A stretch of DNA of 64,000 bases from Clostridia bacterium. GTDB lineage: Bacteria > Bacillota > Clostridia > Christensenellales > CAG-1252. Positions 7,667-15,669 of this stretch are shown here, one piece after another. Position numbers and translations under genes: made by a program. The stretch covers positions 1 through 64,000 of the forward strand of contig JAFPXC010000033.1 in the NCBI GenBank assembly GCA_017394805.1, read 5' to 3'. The first letter of the stretch is position 1. Each line of letters starts with the position of its first letter. Below the pieces are notes generated by a model. It worked only from the letters and a program-made list of their open reading frames with translations. It had not been told where the DNA came from and made no database searches.

Positions 7667-8986
7667 TTACAGTTGTTCCTCTTGCTTGTTGCGTAGCACC
7701 AACTTGATGGGCGTGCCCGAAAAGTCGAACGCTTTACGCAAGCCGTTCTCCAGATACCGCTTGTAACTGAAATGCATCAAGGTCTCGTCGTTGACGAACA
7801 TGACGAACGTCGGCTGACAGATATCCGTCTGCGTGGTGTAGTATATTTTCAGTCTTCTGCCGTTCTTTGTGGGCGGTTCGTTGACGGCGATGAGGTCGGC
7901 GATAACGTCGTTCAAGGTCCCCGTCGACACCCGTCTGCAGGCGTTTTGGTAGGCGATCTCGGCTTCGCCGAGGATCTTCTCCACCCGCTGTCCCGTCAAA
8001 GCGGACACGAACACCGCGCGGTAGTAATCCATAAACTTGAGGCTGTTGGACAAAATCTTCTTGTAGCGGTTGACCGTATCGTTGTCTTTTTCGATGACGT
8101 CCCACTTGTTGATCACCAGCACGCTCGGCTTGCCTTGGGCGTGGATATAGCCCGCTATCTTCACGTCCTGCTCGGTGATCTCGGTTTGCGCGTCGATGAC
8201 CAACAGCACCACGTCCGCGCGGCGCACGCTAGCCAAAGCCCGCATCACCGAGTAATATTCCACGTCCTCGCCGACGGCTTTTTGCTTGCGCATACCCGCC
8301 GTATCTATGAGGGTGTAGGTCTTATCCCCCCGTTTCAGCGTGCTGTCGATGGAATCTCGGGTAGTGCCCGCTATATCCGTCACGATGTTGCGGTCTACGC
8401 CCAGCAATTTGTTGACCAGACTGCTCTTGCCCGCGTTGGGCTTGCCGACCACGGCGATTTTGAGTCCTTCTTCCTTGTCTTCGGGCGTTGCCGTCGTACC
8501 CAGCGCCTCCACCACGGCGTCCAGCACGTCGCCGATGCCCTTGGCGTGTTCGGCGCTCACGCCGTACGGATCGCCCAGCCCGAGGGCGTAGAAATCGTAG
8601 GGCGTTTCGCCCGGATTGTCCAACTTGTTCACCACCAGCACGACGGGTTTTTGCGTATGGCGCAGATAGGTGGCGATGCGATAATCGTCCCACACGATGC
8701 CCTGCTTGCCGTCCACCATGAATACGATGCAGTCCGCGATATCCACGGCCAACTCCGCCTGCCGTTTGATGTGTTGCCACATAACGTCATCGCTCTTCAC
8801 GTCGATGCCGCCCGTGTCGATCATAGTGAAAGAATGCCCGCACCACTCCACGTCGGCGTAGATACGGTCGCGCGTCACGCCGGGCATATCCAGCGTAATG
8901 GAAATACGCTTGCCCGCCACCTGATTGAAAAAGGTCGATTTGCCCACGTTGGGGCGGCCGACCACGGCTACCAATTTGTTACTCAT
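7667..8986 (-). CDS. der: ribosome biogenesis GTPase Der (EngA)
   Basis: An essential double GTPase for 50S subunit maturation. The 439-residue protein has two tandem G domains: the first with GRPNVGKST near residue 10 and DTGG, the second with GKPNAGKSS and DTAGMRKQ, each followed by an NKxD motif, then a C-terminal KH-like domain. Length is normal (436 in B. subtilis). It overlaps the upstream DUF512 gene by 8 bp, an arrangement common in Clostridia. AGGAAGG precedes the ATG. It is the last gene of the rnj operon. Confidence 0.98.
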   Translation of the reverse strand: MSNKLVAVVGRPNVGKSTFFNQVAGKRISITLDMPGVTRDRIYADVEWCGHSFTMIDTGGIDVKSDDVMWQHIKRQAELAVDIADCIVFMVDGKQGIVWDDYRIATYLRHTQKPVVLVVNKLDNPGETPYDFYALGLGDPYGVSAEHAKGIGDVLDAVVEALGTTATPEDKEEGLKIAVVGKPNAGKSSLVNKLLGVDRNIVTDIAGTTRDSIDSTLKRGDKTYTLIDTAGMRKQKAVGEDVEYYSVMRALASVRRADVVLLVIDAQTEITEQDVKIAGYIHAQGKPSVLVINKWDVIEKDNDTVNRYKKILSNSLKFMDYYRAVFVSALTGQRVEKILGEAEIAYQNACRRVSTGTLNDVIADLIAVNEPPTKNGRRLKIYYTTQTDICQPTFVMFVNDETLMHFSYKRYLENGLRKAFDFSGTPIKLVLRNKQEEQL

Positions 8987-10283
8987 TTCTTTCCTTCCTA
9001 TGGGCGAGGATCCCGATGAGGTCTCCGCCGCCCTCGCATATATGTATCCTGCAATCCAATTCGCGCTCGAGATCGACCACGCTCATGCCGTCCAACAGCA
9101 CGGATTCGAACTCTTTCAAGGTTGTATCGGGCAATATCACGTCTTTGTGATAGCCCCGCGCCTTCAACTGTTTTACGATATCGCCGCCCGTCAGCAGTCC
9201 CGCCACCGTCACGGTTTTGCCGAACCAATCGTTTTTGACGACGGCTACGTCCAATTCGACGGGTTGCCCCCCGTCGGCGATGCGTTTGACGACGCCTTCG
9301 AGTATTCCCGCAAAGGCCACGCCCGTCACCAGCGTATATTTGCCCGACAATCGGGGATTGGCGGCCAACGCTTCGTCCGCTTCCCGCAAAAACGTGCTCA
9401 CCATACCCACGCCGTTCTCGATCTGCACGAAGTCCTCGTAGGTCTCGTACTTGGGCATAGGCAGGTCGGCCAATATATACATCTCGTCCGAGCACCACAC
9501 CCAATGCGTGCCGAGGGCCTCCACGCACATCGCCTGCATCTCTTCGACCATACGCACGGTCTCCGCCGCGCACCGTTTGCCGACGGGGTGCAAGGGGTAC
9601 AACCCTTCGCGGTGTTCGGTCAATCCCACAGGCACCACGGCCACCGAGCGCACGTGCGGCGTCAACTCGTACAATTTCACCAGGGTTTCGCGTAGCACCT
9701 CGCCGTCGTTTATCCCCTCCACCATCACGATTTGCGTATGCATATCTATCCCGCGTTCGGCAAACCGCCGCATATACTCGAACACTTTGGTGCTTTGGGG
9801 ATTGGCGCACAGCAATTTCTTGACGTCGGGGTCGTAGGCGTGCACGGACACGTAGAGGGGCGACAGCCCCAGGCGCAATATGCGCTCTACGTCTTCCTCT
9901 TTGAGGTTGCTCAAGGTCACGTACGAGCCGCACGCGAACGAGGTGCGGTAGTCGTCGTCCTTGACGTACAGCGAAGGCCGCATTCCTTTGGGACATTGTT
10001 CCACGAAGCAGAATATACAGCGGTTGGTGCACGGCTTGATGGGCATATCCACCGATTCGTATTCGATACCCATCGGCTGATAATCCTCTTTGCGAAGGTG
10101 TGCTTTGTGCTCCTTACCTTCCCTAAGGAAGGTAACGTCGAACTCACTTTGCCCGTCGTAATAGGCAAAGTCCAATGCGTCTTGGTAGGGATAGCCGTCG
10201 AACGCCGCAATGACGTCGCCTTTGCGTAGTCCCGCGCGGAACGCCGCCGACATAAAGTGCACTTTCGTAACGGATAACGGCAT
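8979..10283 (-). CDS. DUF512 protein: PDZ-like domain plus radical SAM domain
   Basis: A 434-residue protein: an N-terminal PDZ-like segment (AFRAGLRKGDVIAAFDG), then a radical SAM region with the CxxxCxxC cluster motif CTNRCIFC, followed by a C-terminal DUF512-type domain. The family is annotated as a putative Fe-S oxidoreductase and sits next to der in many Clostridia; its substrate is unknown. Its ATG shares one base with the ppiB stop codon, and its end overlaps der, so translation is probably coupled with both. The link to der suggests, but does not prove, a role in RNA or ribosome biology. Confidence 0.93.
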   Translation of the reverse strand: MPLSVTKVHFMSAAFRAGLRKGDVIAAFDGYPYQDALDFAYYDGQSEFDVTFLREGKEHKAHLRKEDYQPMGIEYESVDMPIKPCTNRCIFCFVEQCPKGMRPSLYVKDDDYRTSFACGSYVTLSNLKEEDVERILRLGLSPLYVSVHAYDPDVKKLLCANPQSTKVFEYMRRFAERGIDMHTQIVMVEGINDGEVLRETLVKLYELTPHVRSVAVVPVGLTEHREGLYPLHPVGKRCAAETVRMVEEMQAMCVEALGTHWVWCSDEMYILADLPMPKYETYEDFVQIENGVGMVSTFLREADEALAANPRLSGKYTLVTGVAFAGILEGVVKRIADGGQPVELDVAVVKNDWFGKTVTVAGLLTGGDIVKQLKARGYHKDVILPDTTLKEFESVLLDGMSVVDLERELDCRIHICEGGGDLIGILAHRKERNE

Positions 10284-10819
10284 TATTCTTCAAAGGTCTG
10301 TATATACACCCTCTTGATGACGATATCCCTCACGGGCACGTCGTCGTAGCGAGCGGGATATCCCAACTTGGTCTGTATCACCTTGCTCGTCGTAGCCACC
10401 TTGCTGATGGCGATGGCCACTTTCATACTTTCGTCGTCCACCACTCGACCGAACGCCGCGTATTCGCCGTCCAAAAAGTCGCATTTGTTGACGCAGATGA
10501 AGAATTGCGACGACGCGCTGTCGGGCACGTTGGTACGCGCCATAGACAAAGTGCCGAGGGTATGCTTCACGGGGTTTTTGACGCCGTTTGAGCGGAATTC
10601 ACCCTTGATAGAGGGCGTGTATTTGGCCTCCAACGCGGGCGTCATACCGCCGCCTTGTATCATAAATCTGTCGATCACGCGGTGAAAGATCAAGCCGTTG
10701 TAGAAGTTCTCGTTGGCGAGCTTGACGAAGTTTTCACAGGTGATGGGGGCGTATTCGGGGAATAATTCACAGCGAATTTTGCGCCCGTCTTCCAATTCGA
10801 TAGTGGCAAACGTTCTCAT
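10283..10819 (-). CDS. ppiB: peptidyl-prolyl cis-trans isomerase, cyclophilin type
   Basis: A 178-residue cytoplasmic cyclophilin catalysing proline isomerisation. Core motifs are visible: FHRVIDRFMIQGG (catalytic Arg and Phe), SMARTNVPDSASSQFFI, and YAAFGRVV. There is no signal peptide. A small C-terminal extension follows the cyclophilin core. AAGGAG lies 6 nt before the ATG, and it abuts DUF512 with a one-base overlap. Confidence 0.95.
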   Translation of the reverse strand: MRTFATIELEDGRKIRCELFPEYAPITCENFVKLANENFYNGLIFHRVIDRFMIQGGGMTPALEAKYTPSIKGEFRSNGVKNPVKHTLGTLSMARTNVPDSASSQFFICVNKCDFLDGEYAAFGRVVDDESMKVAIAISKVATTSKVIQTKLGYPARYDDVPVRDIVIKRVYIQTFEE

Positions 10820-10828
10820 AATATCTCC

Positions 10829-12010
10829 TTATTGCGGCGGTGTGCCGCCGCCTTCTATTCTCAAATTCATTTCGTGCCGCAGTTGGGGCGCGATATTCAC
10901 GATATCCGACAGGCTCATACTCGCGTAGGTCACCCCGCGCGAATGGAATTCCTGCCGCCGCTCCACGTCCACCAGGAGTTCGTCCACGGCGAACAAGGTC
11001 TCCATCGGCGTGCGGCTGGGAATGACCAGCGCCCGCTTCACCAGATAGCGACGGACTTCGTGCTCGTGTTGCGTCACCGCCGTAGTCACCACCACGCTCA
11101 CACCGCGCATAAAGGCGGCGAATACGGGCTTGCTTTGGGGTACGGTCACCAATATATCGGCGACGTCCAGGATATTGTCGTCCAACTTGTCGTTGATGAG
11201 CACGCCCGCCTTGAACTCGGGCAACTCCATATAATGGCGGCGCAAGGTCTTGTTGGCGGTGATGATGATGAGGTTGTAGTTCTCTTTTTTGCGCATCAGC
11301 AATTCGACGTCCTCGCGCATGGTATCCGTGGCGTATTCTCCCCCGTTCACCACCACCACGGGCAGGTCGTCCCCGATGCCCAAGAGGTGCTTTTTATCCG
11401 CCAAGGTCATGCCGTTGTCGATTTTGAGCGAAGGCATACCTATGACGGAGATCCTGTCCATATCCACGCCGAACTTTACGAGGTTTTGTTTTATCTCGGG
11501 GTTTTCCACGAAATACCCGTCCGCGTCCAATCGGACGAAGGTGGGATCGAGGGCGAAATCGGTCACCGCGCCCACCACGCCCACGGGCTTGCCGTACAGA
11601 TTTTTGGCTCTTAGCGCCAAATTCAACGCGTAAGGCGTCGTGCATATCACCATCACGGGGTCGAAGCGTTTAAATACGTTCAGCACTCTACCCACCTCGA
11701 TATCCCTGTTTTCTTTGTCGTTCGTTTTGGCGTATTTGTTTTTGTTTTGCTCTTTGATATTCTGCAAAGCCTTGGCTTCTCGGTTCTCCGAATAGAGGTG
11801 CAAAAGACGTCTTGCGTGGCGCACGACGAACCATTTGGCGGCGTCCTGCGCGCGGCGAATGACCGTATTGGTATAGGCGGCGTGATCCACCAAAATAACG
11901 TCGCAGGGGCGAAACTCCTGTTGTATGTAGAACTTCAGGGCGTCCGCTACCGGCTCGTCCGTGTCCTTATCGTACAATATCACGACGTGTTTGTTCCACC
12001 TTACTTCCAT
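10829..12010 (-). CDS. glycosyltransferase-like protein (MGDG synthase/UgtP-type fold)
   Basis: A 393-residue protein with two apparent Rossmann-like halves. The N-terminal half resembles the MGDG-synthase N-domain (DVILVDHAAYTN; later VGAVTDFALDPTFVRLDADGYFV and ENPEIKQNLVKFGV). The second half has a VVVNGGEYATD nucleotide-sugar-type loop and a late MRGVSVVVTTAVTQHE segment. Family members transfer sugars from UDP-sugars to diacylglycerol or lipid carriers. No signal peptide or transmembrane helix is seen. Substrate assignment is inference. GGGGAG precedes the ATG. It lies between rnj and ppiB in the operon. Confidence 0.6.
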   Translation of the reverse strand: MEVRWNKHVVILYDKDTDEPVADALKFYIQQEFRPCDVILVDHAAYTNTVIRRAQDAAKWFVVRHARRLLHLYSENREAKALQNIKEQNKNKYAKTNDKENRDIEVGRVLNVFKRFDPVMVICTTPYALNLALRAKNLYGKPVGVVGAVTDFALDPTFVRLDADGYFVENPEIKQNLVKFGVDMDRISVIGMPSLKIDNGMTLADKKHLLGIGDDLPVVVVNGGEYATDTMREDVELLMRKKENYNLIIITANKTLRRHYMELPEFKAGVLINDKLDDNILDVADILVTVPQSKPVFAAFMRGVSVVVTTAVTQHEHEVRRYLVKRALVIPSRTPMETLFAVDELLVDVERRQEFHSRGVTYASMSLSDIVNIAPQLRHEMNLRIEGGGTPPQ

Positions 12011-12022
12011 CGTACACTCCCC

Positions 12023-12041
12023 ATTCGTGTTTTACACGAAT
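12023..12041. other. perfect 8-bp stem-loop between rnj and the glycosyltransferase gene
   Basis: ATTCGTGT/ACACGAAT with a 3-nt loop lies in the 47-bp gap of the operon. There is no T-run, so it is not a classical terminator; it may stabilise or mark a processing end of the rnj mRNA (inference). Confidence 0.55.
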
Positions 12042-12057
12042 TTCCTTTTGCGTGTCG

Positions 12058-13716
12058 TTACACTTCCACCACGACGGGCACCACCATGGGCACCGAATGG
12101 ATGGACTGCCTTGCGCGGTTGCGCACGGCGCGGGCAATCTTGGCTTTCAAGGCGCTGCGCTTGTCCGCGTCCTTGTAGCGTTCCTTGGCCATCAACTGCT
12201 GTATATCCGTCTTCACGGCGCCCGCGAAATCTTCCGCCGCCGCGACGCCGCGCAGCATCACTTCGGGCGCGCCCACCAAAGTACCGTCCGTCAAGCGAAT
12301 GCTCACGAACACCAGCACCATACCTTCGCTGGCCAACTTGCGACGGTCGCGGATGATGGACTCCATACTGTCCTCGCCCGATTCGGCGCCGTCTATATAG
12401 GTATTACCCGCCGCGATAGTGCCTACTTGCTTGACGCTGCGGGCGTTGGCGCGCACCAACATACCTATCTCGGGTATCAATATATTCTTCCGCGACACGC
12501 CCATGGTCTCGGCGAGGTCGGCGTGCATGGTCAGGTGACGGTATTCGCCGTGGACGGGAATAAACATCTTGGGGCGTATCAAAGACAGCATCAACTTCAA
12601 CTCTTCCCTATGCGCGTGCCCCGATACGTGGATATCTTTCAGGGTGTGATACACCACCTGACAGCCCAAGCGGCACAGGTTGTTGATCACCGAGTACACC
12701 GAGCGCTCGTTGCCGGGAATGGGGCTTGCCGAAATGATGACGGTATCGTTACCGCCCAACTTTATCTTATTGTATTCGCCCATCGCCATACGCGACAAGG
12801 CGCTCATCTGCTCTCCTTGGCTGCCCGTGCTCACCACGACCAACTCCCCGTCGGGGATCCGTTTGATTTTGTCGATATCCACGATATTCTCGTTGGCGAC
12901 GTGCAACAGCCCGAGTTGTCGGCCTATTTCGGCTATCTTCACCATACTTCTGCCGCCAAAGGCCACTTTGCGCTTGTATTTGACGGCGGTATCTATGATT
13001 TGTTGCAAACGGTTGACGTTGCTGGCGAAGGTGGCCACGATGATACGTCTGCCGATATTGTCGTCGAAAAGCACGTCGAAGTTCTCCCCCACCATACGCT
13101 CGCTGACCGTGCTACCCTCGCGCTCCACGTTGGTACTCTCGCCCAGCATCAACAATACGCCCTTGTCGCCGATACGCGACAAACGCGGAATGTCGGTCAA
13201 CCCGCCCTCGGGGGGCGTGTAGTCGAACTTGTAGTCGCCCGTAAAGAAGACCACGCCCGCAGGCGTCGCCACGGACAACGCGAACGCACCCGCTATCGAG
13301 TGGCAGACGTGTACGTATTCCACGCGGAAGGGATTGCATACGGTCACGTCGCCCGCCTTCACCACGTGCAGTTTGCGGCTCTTCACACCGCGCTCTTCCA
13401 ACTTGCTCTGCACCAAGGCGATGGTCAGGTCGCTGCCGTACACGGCGAGGTCGAATTCTTCCAAAAGGTAAGGCACGGCGCCGATATGGTCCTCGTGCCC
13501 GTGCGTAAGAAAAAGACCTACGATATTCGCGTAGTTCTCCCGAATGAACGTCGAATCGGGTATCACGTAATCGATACCCGGCGTGTCCTCCGTGGGGAAG
13601 GACTGCCCCGCGTCCACGATAATGTATTTATTGCCGAAACCCAAGACCGTCATGTTCTTGCCGATTTCGCCTACACCGCCCAAAAAGCCGACGGTAACGC
13701 TTTTCAATTTAGCCAA
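12058..13716 (-). CDS. rnj: ribonuclease J
   Basis: A metallo-beta-lactamase/beta-CASP exo- and endoribonuclease. The 552-residue protein contains the metal-binding HGHEDHIG, the later zinc ligands and beta-CASP block (VSGHAHREEL, FIPVHGEYRHL), and a C-terminal domain, matching RNase J1/J2 length (about 555). The start is a TTG at 13716 with GGAG 7 nt upstream; no ATG is available there. It heads the operon rnj - glycosyltransferase - ppiB - DUF512 - der. RNase Y at 1255 is its usual partner in mRNA turnover. Confidence 0.98.
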   Translation of the reverse strand: MAKLKSVTVGFLGGVGEIGKNMTVLGFGNKYIIVDAGQSFPTEDTPGIDYVIPDSTFIRENYANIVGLFLTHGHEDHIGAVPYLLEEFDLAVYGSDLTIALVQSKLEERGVKSRKLHVVKAGDVTVCNPFRVEYVHVCHSIAGAFALSVATPAGVVFFTGDYKFDYTPPEGGLTDIPRLSRIGDKGVLLMLGESTNVEREGSTVSERMVGENFDVLFDDNIGRRIIVATFASNVNRLQQIIDTAVKYKRKVAFGGRSMVKIAEIGRQLGLLHVANENIVDIDKIKRIPDGELVVVSTGSQGEQMSALSRMAMGEYNKIKLGGNDTVIISASPIPGNERSVYSVINNLCRLGCQVVYHTLKDIHVSGHAHREELKLMLSLIRPKMFIPVHGEYRHLTMHADLAETMGVSRKNILIPEIGMLVRANARSVKQVGTIAAGNTYIDGAESGEDSMESIIRDRRKLASEGMVLVFVSIRLTDGTLVGAPEVMLRGVAAAEDFAGAVKTDIQQLMAKERYKDADKRSALKAKIARAVRNRARQSIHSVPMVVPVVVEV

Positions 13717-13748
13717 TGCTTCACTCCATAATTGTAATAAACTAAATT

Positions 13749-13777
13749 ATTATACAATTATTCGGCGGTCTTGGCAA
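13749..13777 (-). promoter_or_regulatory. promoter of the rnj-der operon
   Basis: Minus-strand TTGCCA (13777-13772), a 17-bp spacer, TATAAT (13754-13749). Confidence 0.8.
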
Positions 13778-13801
13778 GTCATTTCACCTCTTTTTGCGTG
13801 C

Positions 13802-13842
13802 AAAAAGGACGGAATCCCCGATTATTTTGTCGAATCCCGCCC
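13802..13842 (-). terminator. terminator of the nucleotidyltransferase gene
   Basis: GGGCGGGAT and ATTCCGTCC pair over 9 bp (two G-U pairs) with a loop of about 18 nt and a five-T run on the minus strand. Confidence 0.65.
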
Positions 13843-13876
13843 TTTCGCTACGTTTTTCGCCTGCGTTTGGCGTCGC

Positions 13877-14587
13877 TTACAACGCGTCCGCGGCGACTTG
13901 TCGTTGCGTCACCACGTGCAGATTGGTCTCGTAATAGGTGGGCAAAGTGCCGATATCCGACCAAAATCCCGCGCACTCTTTCGCGTACAGATTCCCCAAT
14001 AGCGCGGGGAAAACGTCCTTGGCGAAATCCACGAATCCGTCGGGCACGAAGTGTAGCAAACGGCGGTCGCAAACGTAGATACCCGTATTCACCAGGCGCG
14101 ACGTCGGGTGTAGCGGTTTTTCCTCGAACGAGCGCACCAACCCGTTTTGGTCGGCGACGATCACGCCGAAGCGCGAGGGATTTTCCACCCGATAGGAAGC
14201 GATGGTTACCAATCCGCCCTTTTCGTAATGGAAGTCCGCCAACGCCCCGAGGTCAAAGTCGGTATAGGCGTCGCCCGACACCACCAAAAAGTCTTCGTCG
14301 AGAAAGGACGCCGCGTTTTTCACGCCGCCCGCCGTTCCCAAGGGCTTCTCCTCTCGAAAGTAGTGCAAGCGCACGCCCATTTCCGCGCCGTCGCCGAATG
14401 CCTCCACTATTTTATCCCCCATATACCCCAGCGTCACCGCTATATCCGTCACGCCCGCAAGGCGAAGCCGCCTCACGATATACCACATCACCGGCTTGTC
14501 CAAAATGGGCACCAAGGGCTTGGGCAAATGATTGGTCAAAGGCATCAATCGACTGCCTCTTCCGCCTGCCATTATCACACCTTTCAT
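13877..14587 (-). CDS. sugar nucleotidyltransferase (NTP_transferase family)
   Basis: Makes an NDP-sugar from a sugar-1-phosphate. The 236-residue protein is the catalytic domain alone: MKGVIMAGGRGSRLMPLT with the signature GGxGxR loop at the N-terminus, then PKPLVPILDKPVMWY, GTAGGVKNA and GDAYTDFDL. It lacks the C-terminal beta-helix of GlmU or GlgC and most resembles the short mannose- or glucose-1-phosphate transferases; the sugar is not readable. I start at 14587 because AGGAGG is 5 nt upstream; the longer frame upstream has no RBS. It is probably monocistronic. Confidence 0.88.
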   Translation of the reverse strand: MKGVIMAGGRGSRLMPLTNHLPKPLVPILDKPVMWYIVRRLRLAGVTDIAVTLGYMGDKIVEAFGDGAEMGVRLHYFREEKPLGTAGGVKNAASFLDEDFLVVSGDAYTDFDLGALADFHYEKGGLVTIASYRVENPSRFGVIVADQNGLVRSFEEKPLHPTSRLVNTGIYVCDRRLLHFVPDGFVDFAKDVFPALLGNLYAKECAGFWSDIGTLPTYYETNLHVVTQRQVAADAL

Positions 14588-14644
14588 ACATACCTCCTTG
14601 CTTATGTATCCGTCGGCAAATATCGCGTTTCCCCGTGCATTCAC

Positions 14645-14701
14645 GCACTTTTGCGCGTTTTCAAAGTGCGGACGGCGACCTCGGCGCGGCCGCCCGCCGT
14701 C
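14645..14701 (-). terminator. paired segments behind the TauE/SafE genes
   Basis: Two possible stems follow the TauE/SafE stop: GACGGCG/CGCCGTC (14671-14701) and GCACTTT/AAAGTGC (14645-14669). Neither has a good T-run, so this is a weak terminator call. No gene is seen in 14588-14705. Confidence 0.35.
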
Positions 14702-14705
14702 TTGC

Positions 14706-15110
14706 TCACAGGTCTTTCGGCTCGTGCGGTTTGTCGTTCAGACGCTTCTTCACGAGCCCCGCCACGGTCACGCCGAGGCCCGCAAGCCCCATCGCCACCA
14801 GGAAGAACGCAAAGATCACCCCCAATACGGCGGCGGACAATTTGACCGCCAACAGCGAAAACCCCACGGCGGACGCCAAAGACGGCGCCAATAGCGTCCG
14901 AAAGCCTTTCTTATCCAGCAATTTATGCTTGGCGTGCACGGCCAAAGACGCCGACGCCATGGGCACGAACGCCACCAGATTGAGCCATTGCGCAAGGTGT
15001 TGCGGCACGCTAAGCCCCTGCGTCAGGATGGGGATATACACCGTGCCGCCGCCCATACCCATACCGCCCAAAACGCCCGCGACCAGCCCCGCTACGATCA
15101 GCCAAACCAT
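14706..15110 (-). CDS. TauE/SafE-type transporter half, C-terminal-like partner
   Basis: A 134-residue membrane protein beginning MVWLIVAGLVAGVLGGMGMGGG, with about four transmembrane helices and a basic C-terminal tail. The Gly-rich GGMGMGGGTVYIP is the TauE/SafE signature. The family exports sulfite or other small organic anions, and single-chain members have 7-8 helices; here two half-size genes stand together. The ATG at 15110 lies inside the end of the upstream half (13-bp overlap), pointing to translational coupling. The longer frame upstream of that ATG only mirrors the partner gene. Confidence 0.82.
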   Translation of the reverse strand: MVWLIVAGLVAGVLGGMGMGGGTVYIPILTQGLSVPQHLAQWLNLVAFVPMASASLAVHAKHKLLDKKGFRTLLAPSLASAVGFSLLAVKLSAAVLGVIFAFFLVAMGLAGLGVTVAGLVKKRLNDKPHEPKDL

Positions 15111-15484
15111 TTGACGATACCCAAAACGCCCGCCAAGGTCATCAAGGCGTAAAAGAGCAAGGCGACCACGCCGTTTTTCAAGCGGGCAAGCAACAACGCG
15201 CCCATCGCGCCCCCTACCGTCACGGTCAGGGCGGAAACGCCGCCCAACGCCCACCGATGCACGCCCGACAACGTATAGGTCACCGCGCTCAGCACGCACA
15301 AAGGCAACATTACGCCGATGGCCGTCGCGTGCGCTTTCTTGGTGGGCAAACCGCCAAGATAGTGCAAAGCGGGCACGGTCACCATACCGCCGCCCCCGCC
15401 CAAAAGCCCGTTCAACGCCCCTATCAGCACGCCCGACAGCACCAGGGCCGCTCGTTTCAAGTTGCTCTTTTTCTCCGCGTTCAT
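15098..15484 (-). CDS. TauE/SafE-type transporter half, N-terminal-like partner
   Basis: A 128-residue membrane protein with about four helices and the family motif GLLGGGGGMVTVPAL. It pairs with the overlapping gene downstream, so the working transporter is probably a heterodimer or a tetramer of the halves (inference). The start is uncertain: the ATG at 15484 has no Shine-Dalgarno; a TTG at 15565 would give 155 residues, but the added part (SLFFDNFTQKLVIFGIYF) is not family-like. Confidence 0.8.
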   Translation of the reverse strand: MNAEKKSNLKRAALVLSGVLIGALNGLLGGGGGMVTVPALHYLGGLPTKKAHATAIGVMLPLCVLSAVTYTLSGVHRWALGGVSALTVTVGGAMGALLLARLKNGVVALLFYALMTLAGVLGIVKWFG

Positions 15485-15570
15485 CAAGGCTATTGTGTCT
15501 CGAACGGTGAAATATATGCCAAAAATTACTAATTTTTGTGTGAAATTATCAAAAAAGAGGCTCAATTAAT

Positions 15571-15599
15571 TTGATTTATTTGGACGTTTATATTAAAAT
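15571..15599 (+). promoter_or_regulatory. promoter of the surface lipoprotein gene
   Basis: TTGATT (15571-15576), 17 bp, TAAAAT (15594-15599). A short palindrome GCGTG-TG-CACGC (15616-15627) lies in the leader; its role is unknown. GGTGG (15656-15660) is the RBS for the ATG at 15670. Confidence 0.6.
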
Positions 15600-15669
15600 G
15601 TATTGGTCTATGCTTGCGTGTGCACGCGTGACAAAATAGTAAACAATCACAAAAAGGTGGTCAAACGAC

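Noticed and set aside
14706-15299. A 197-codon version of the second TauE/SafE half
   Set aside because: The extra N-terminal part is Arg/Gly-rich and only reads the partner gene in another frame.
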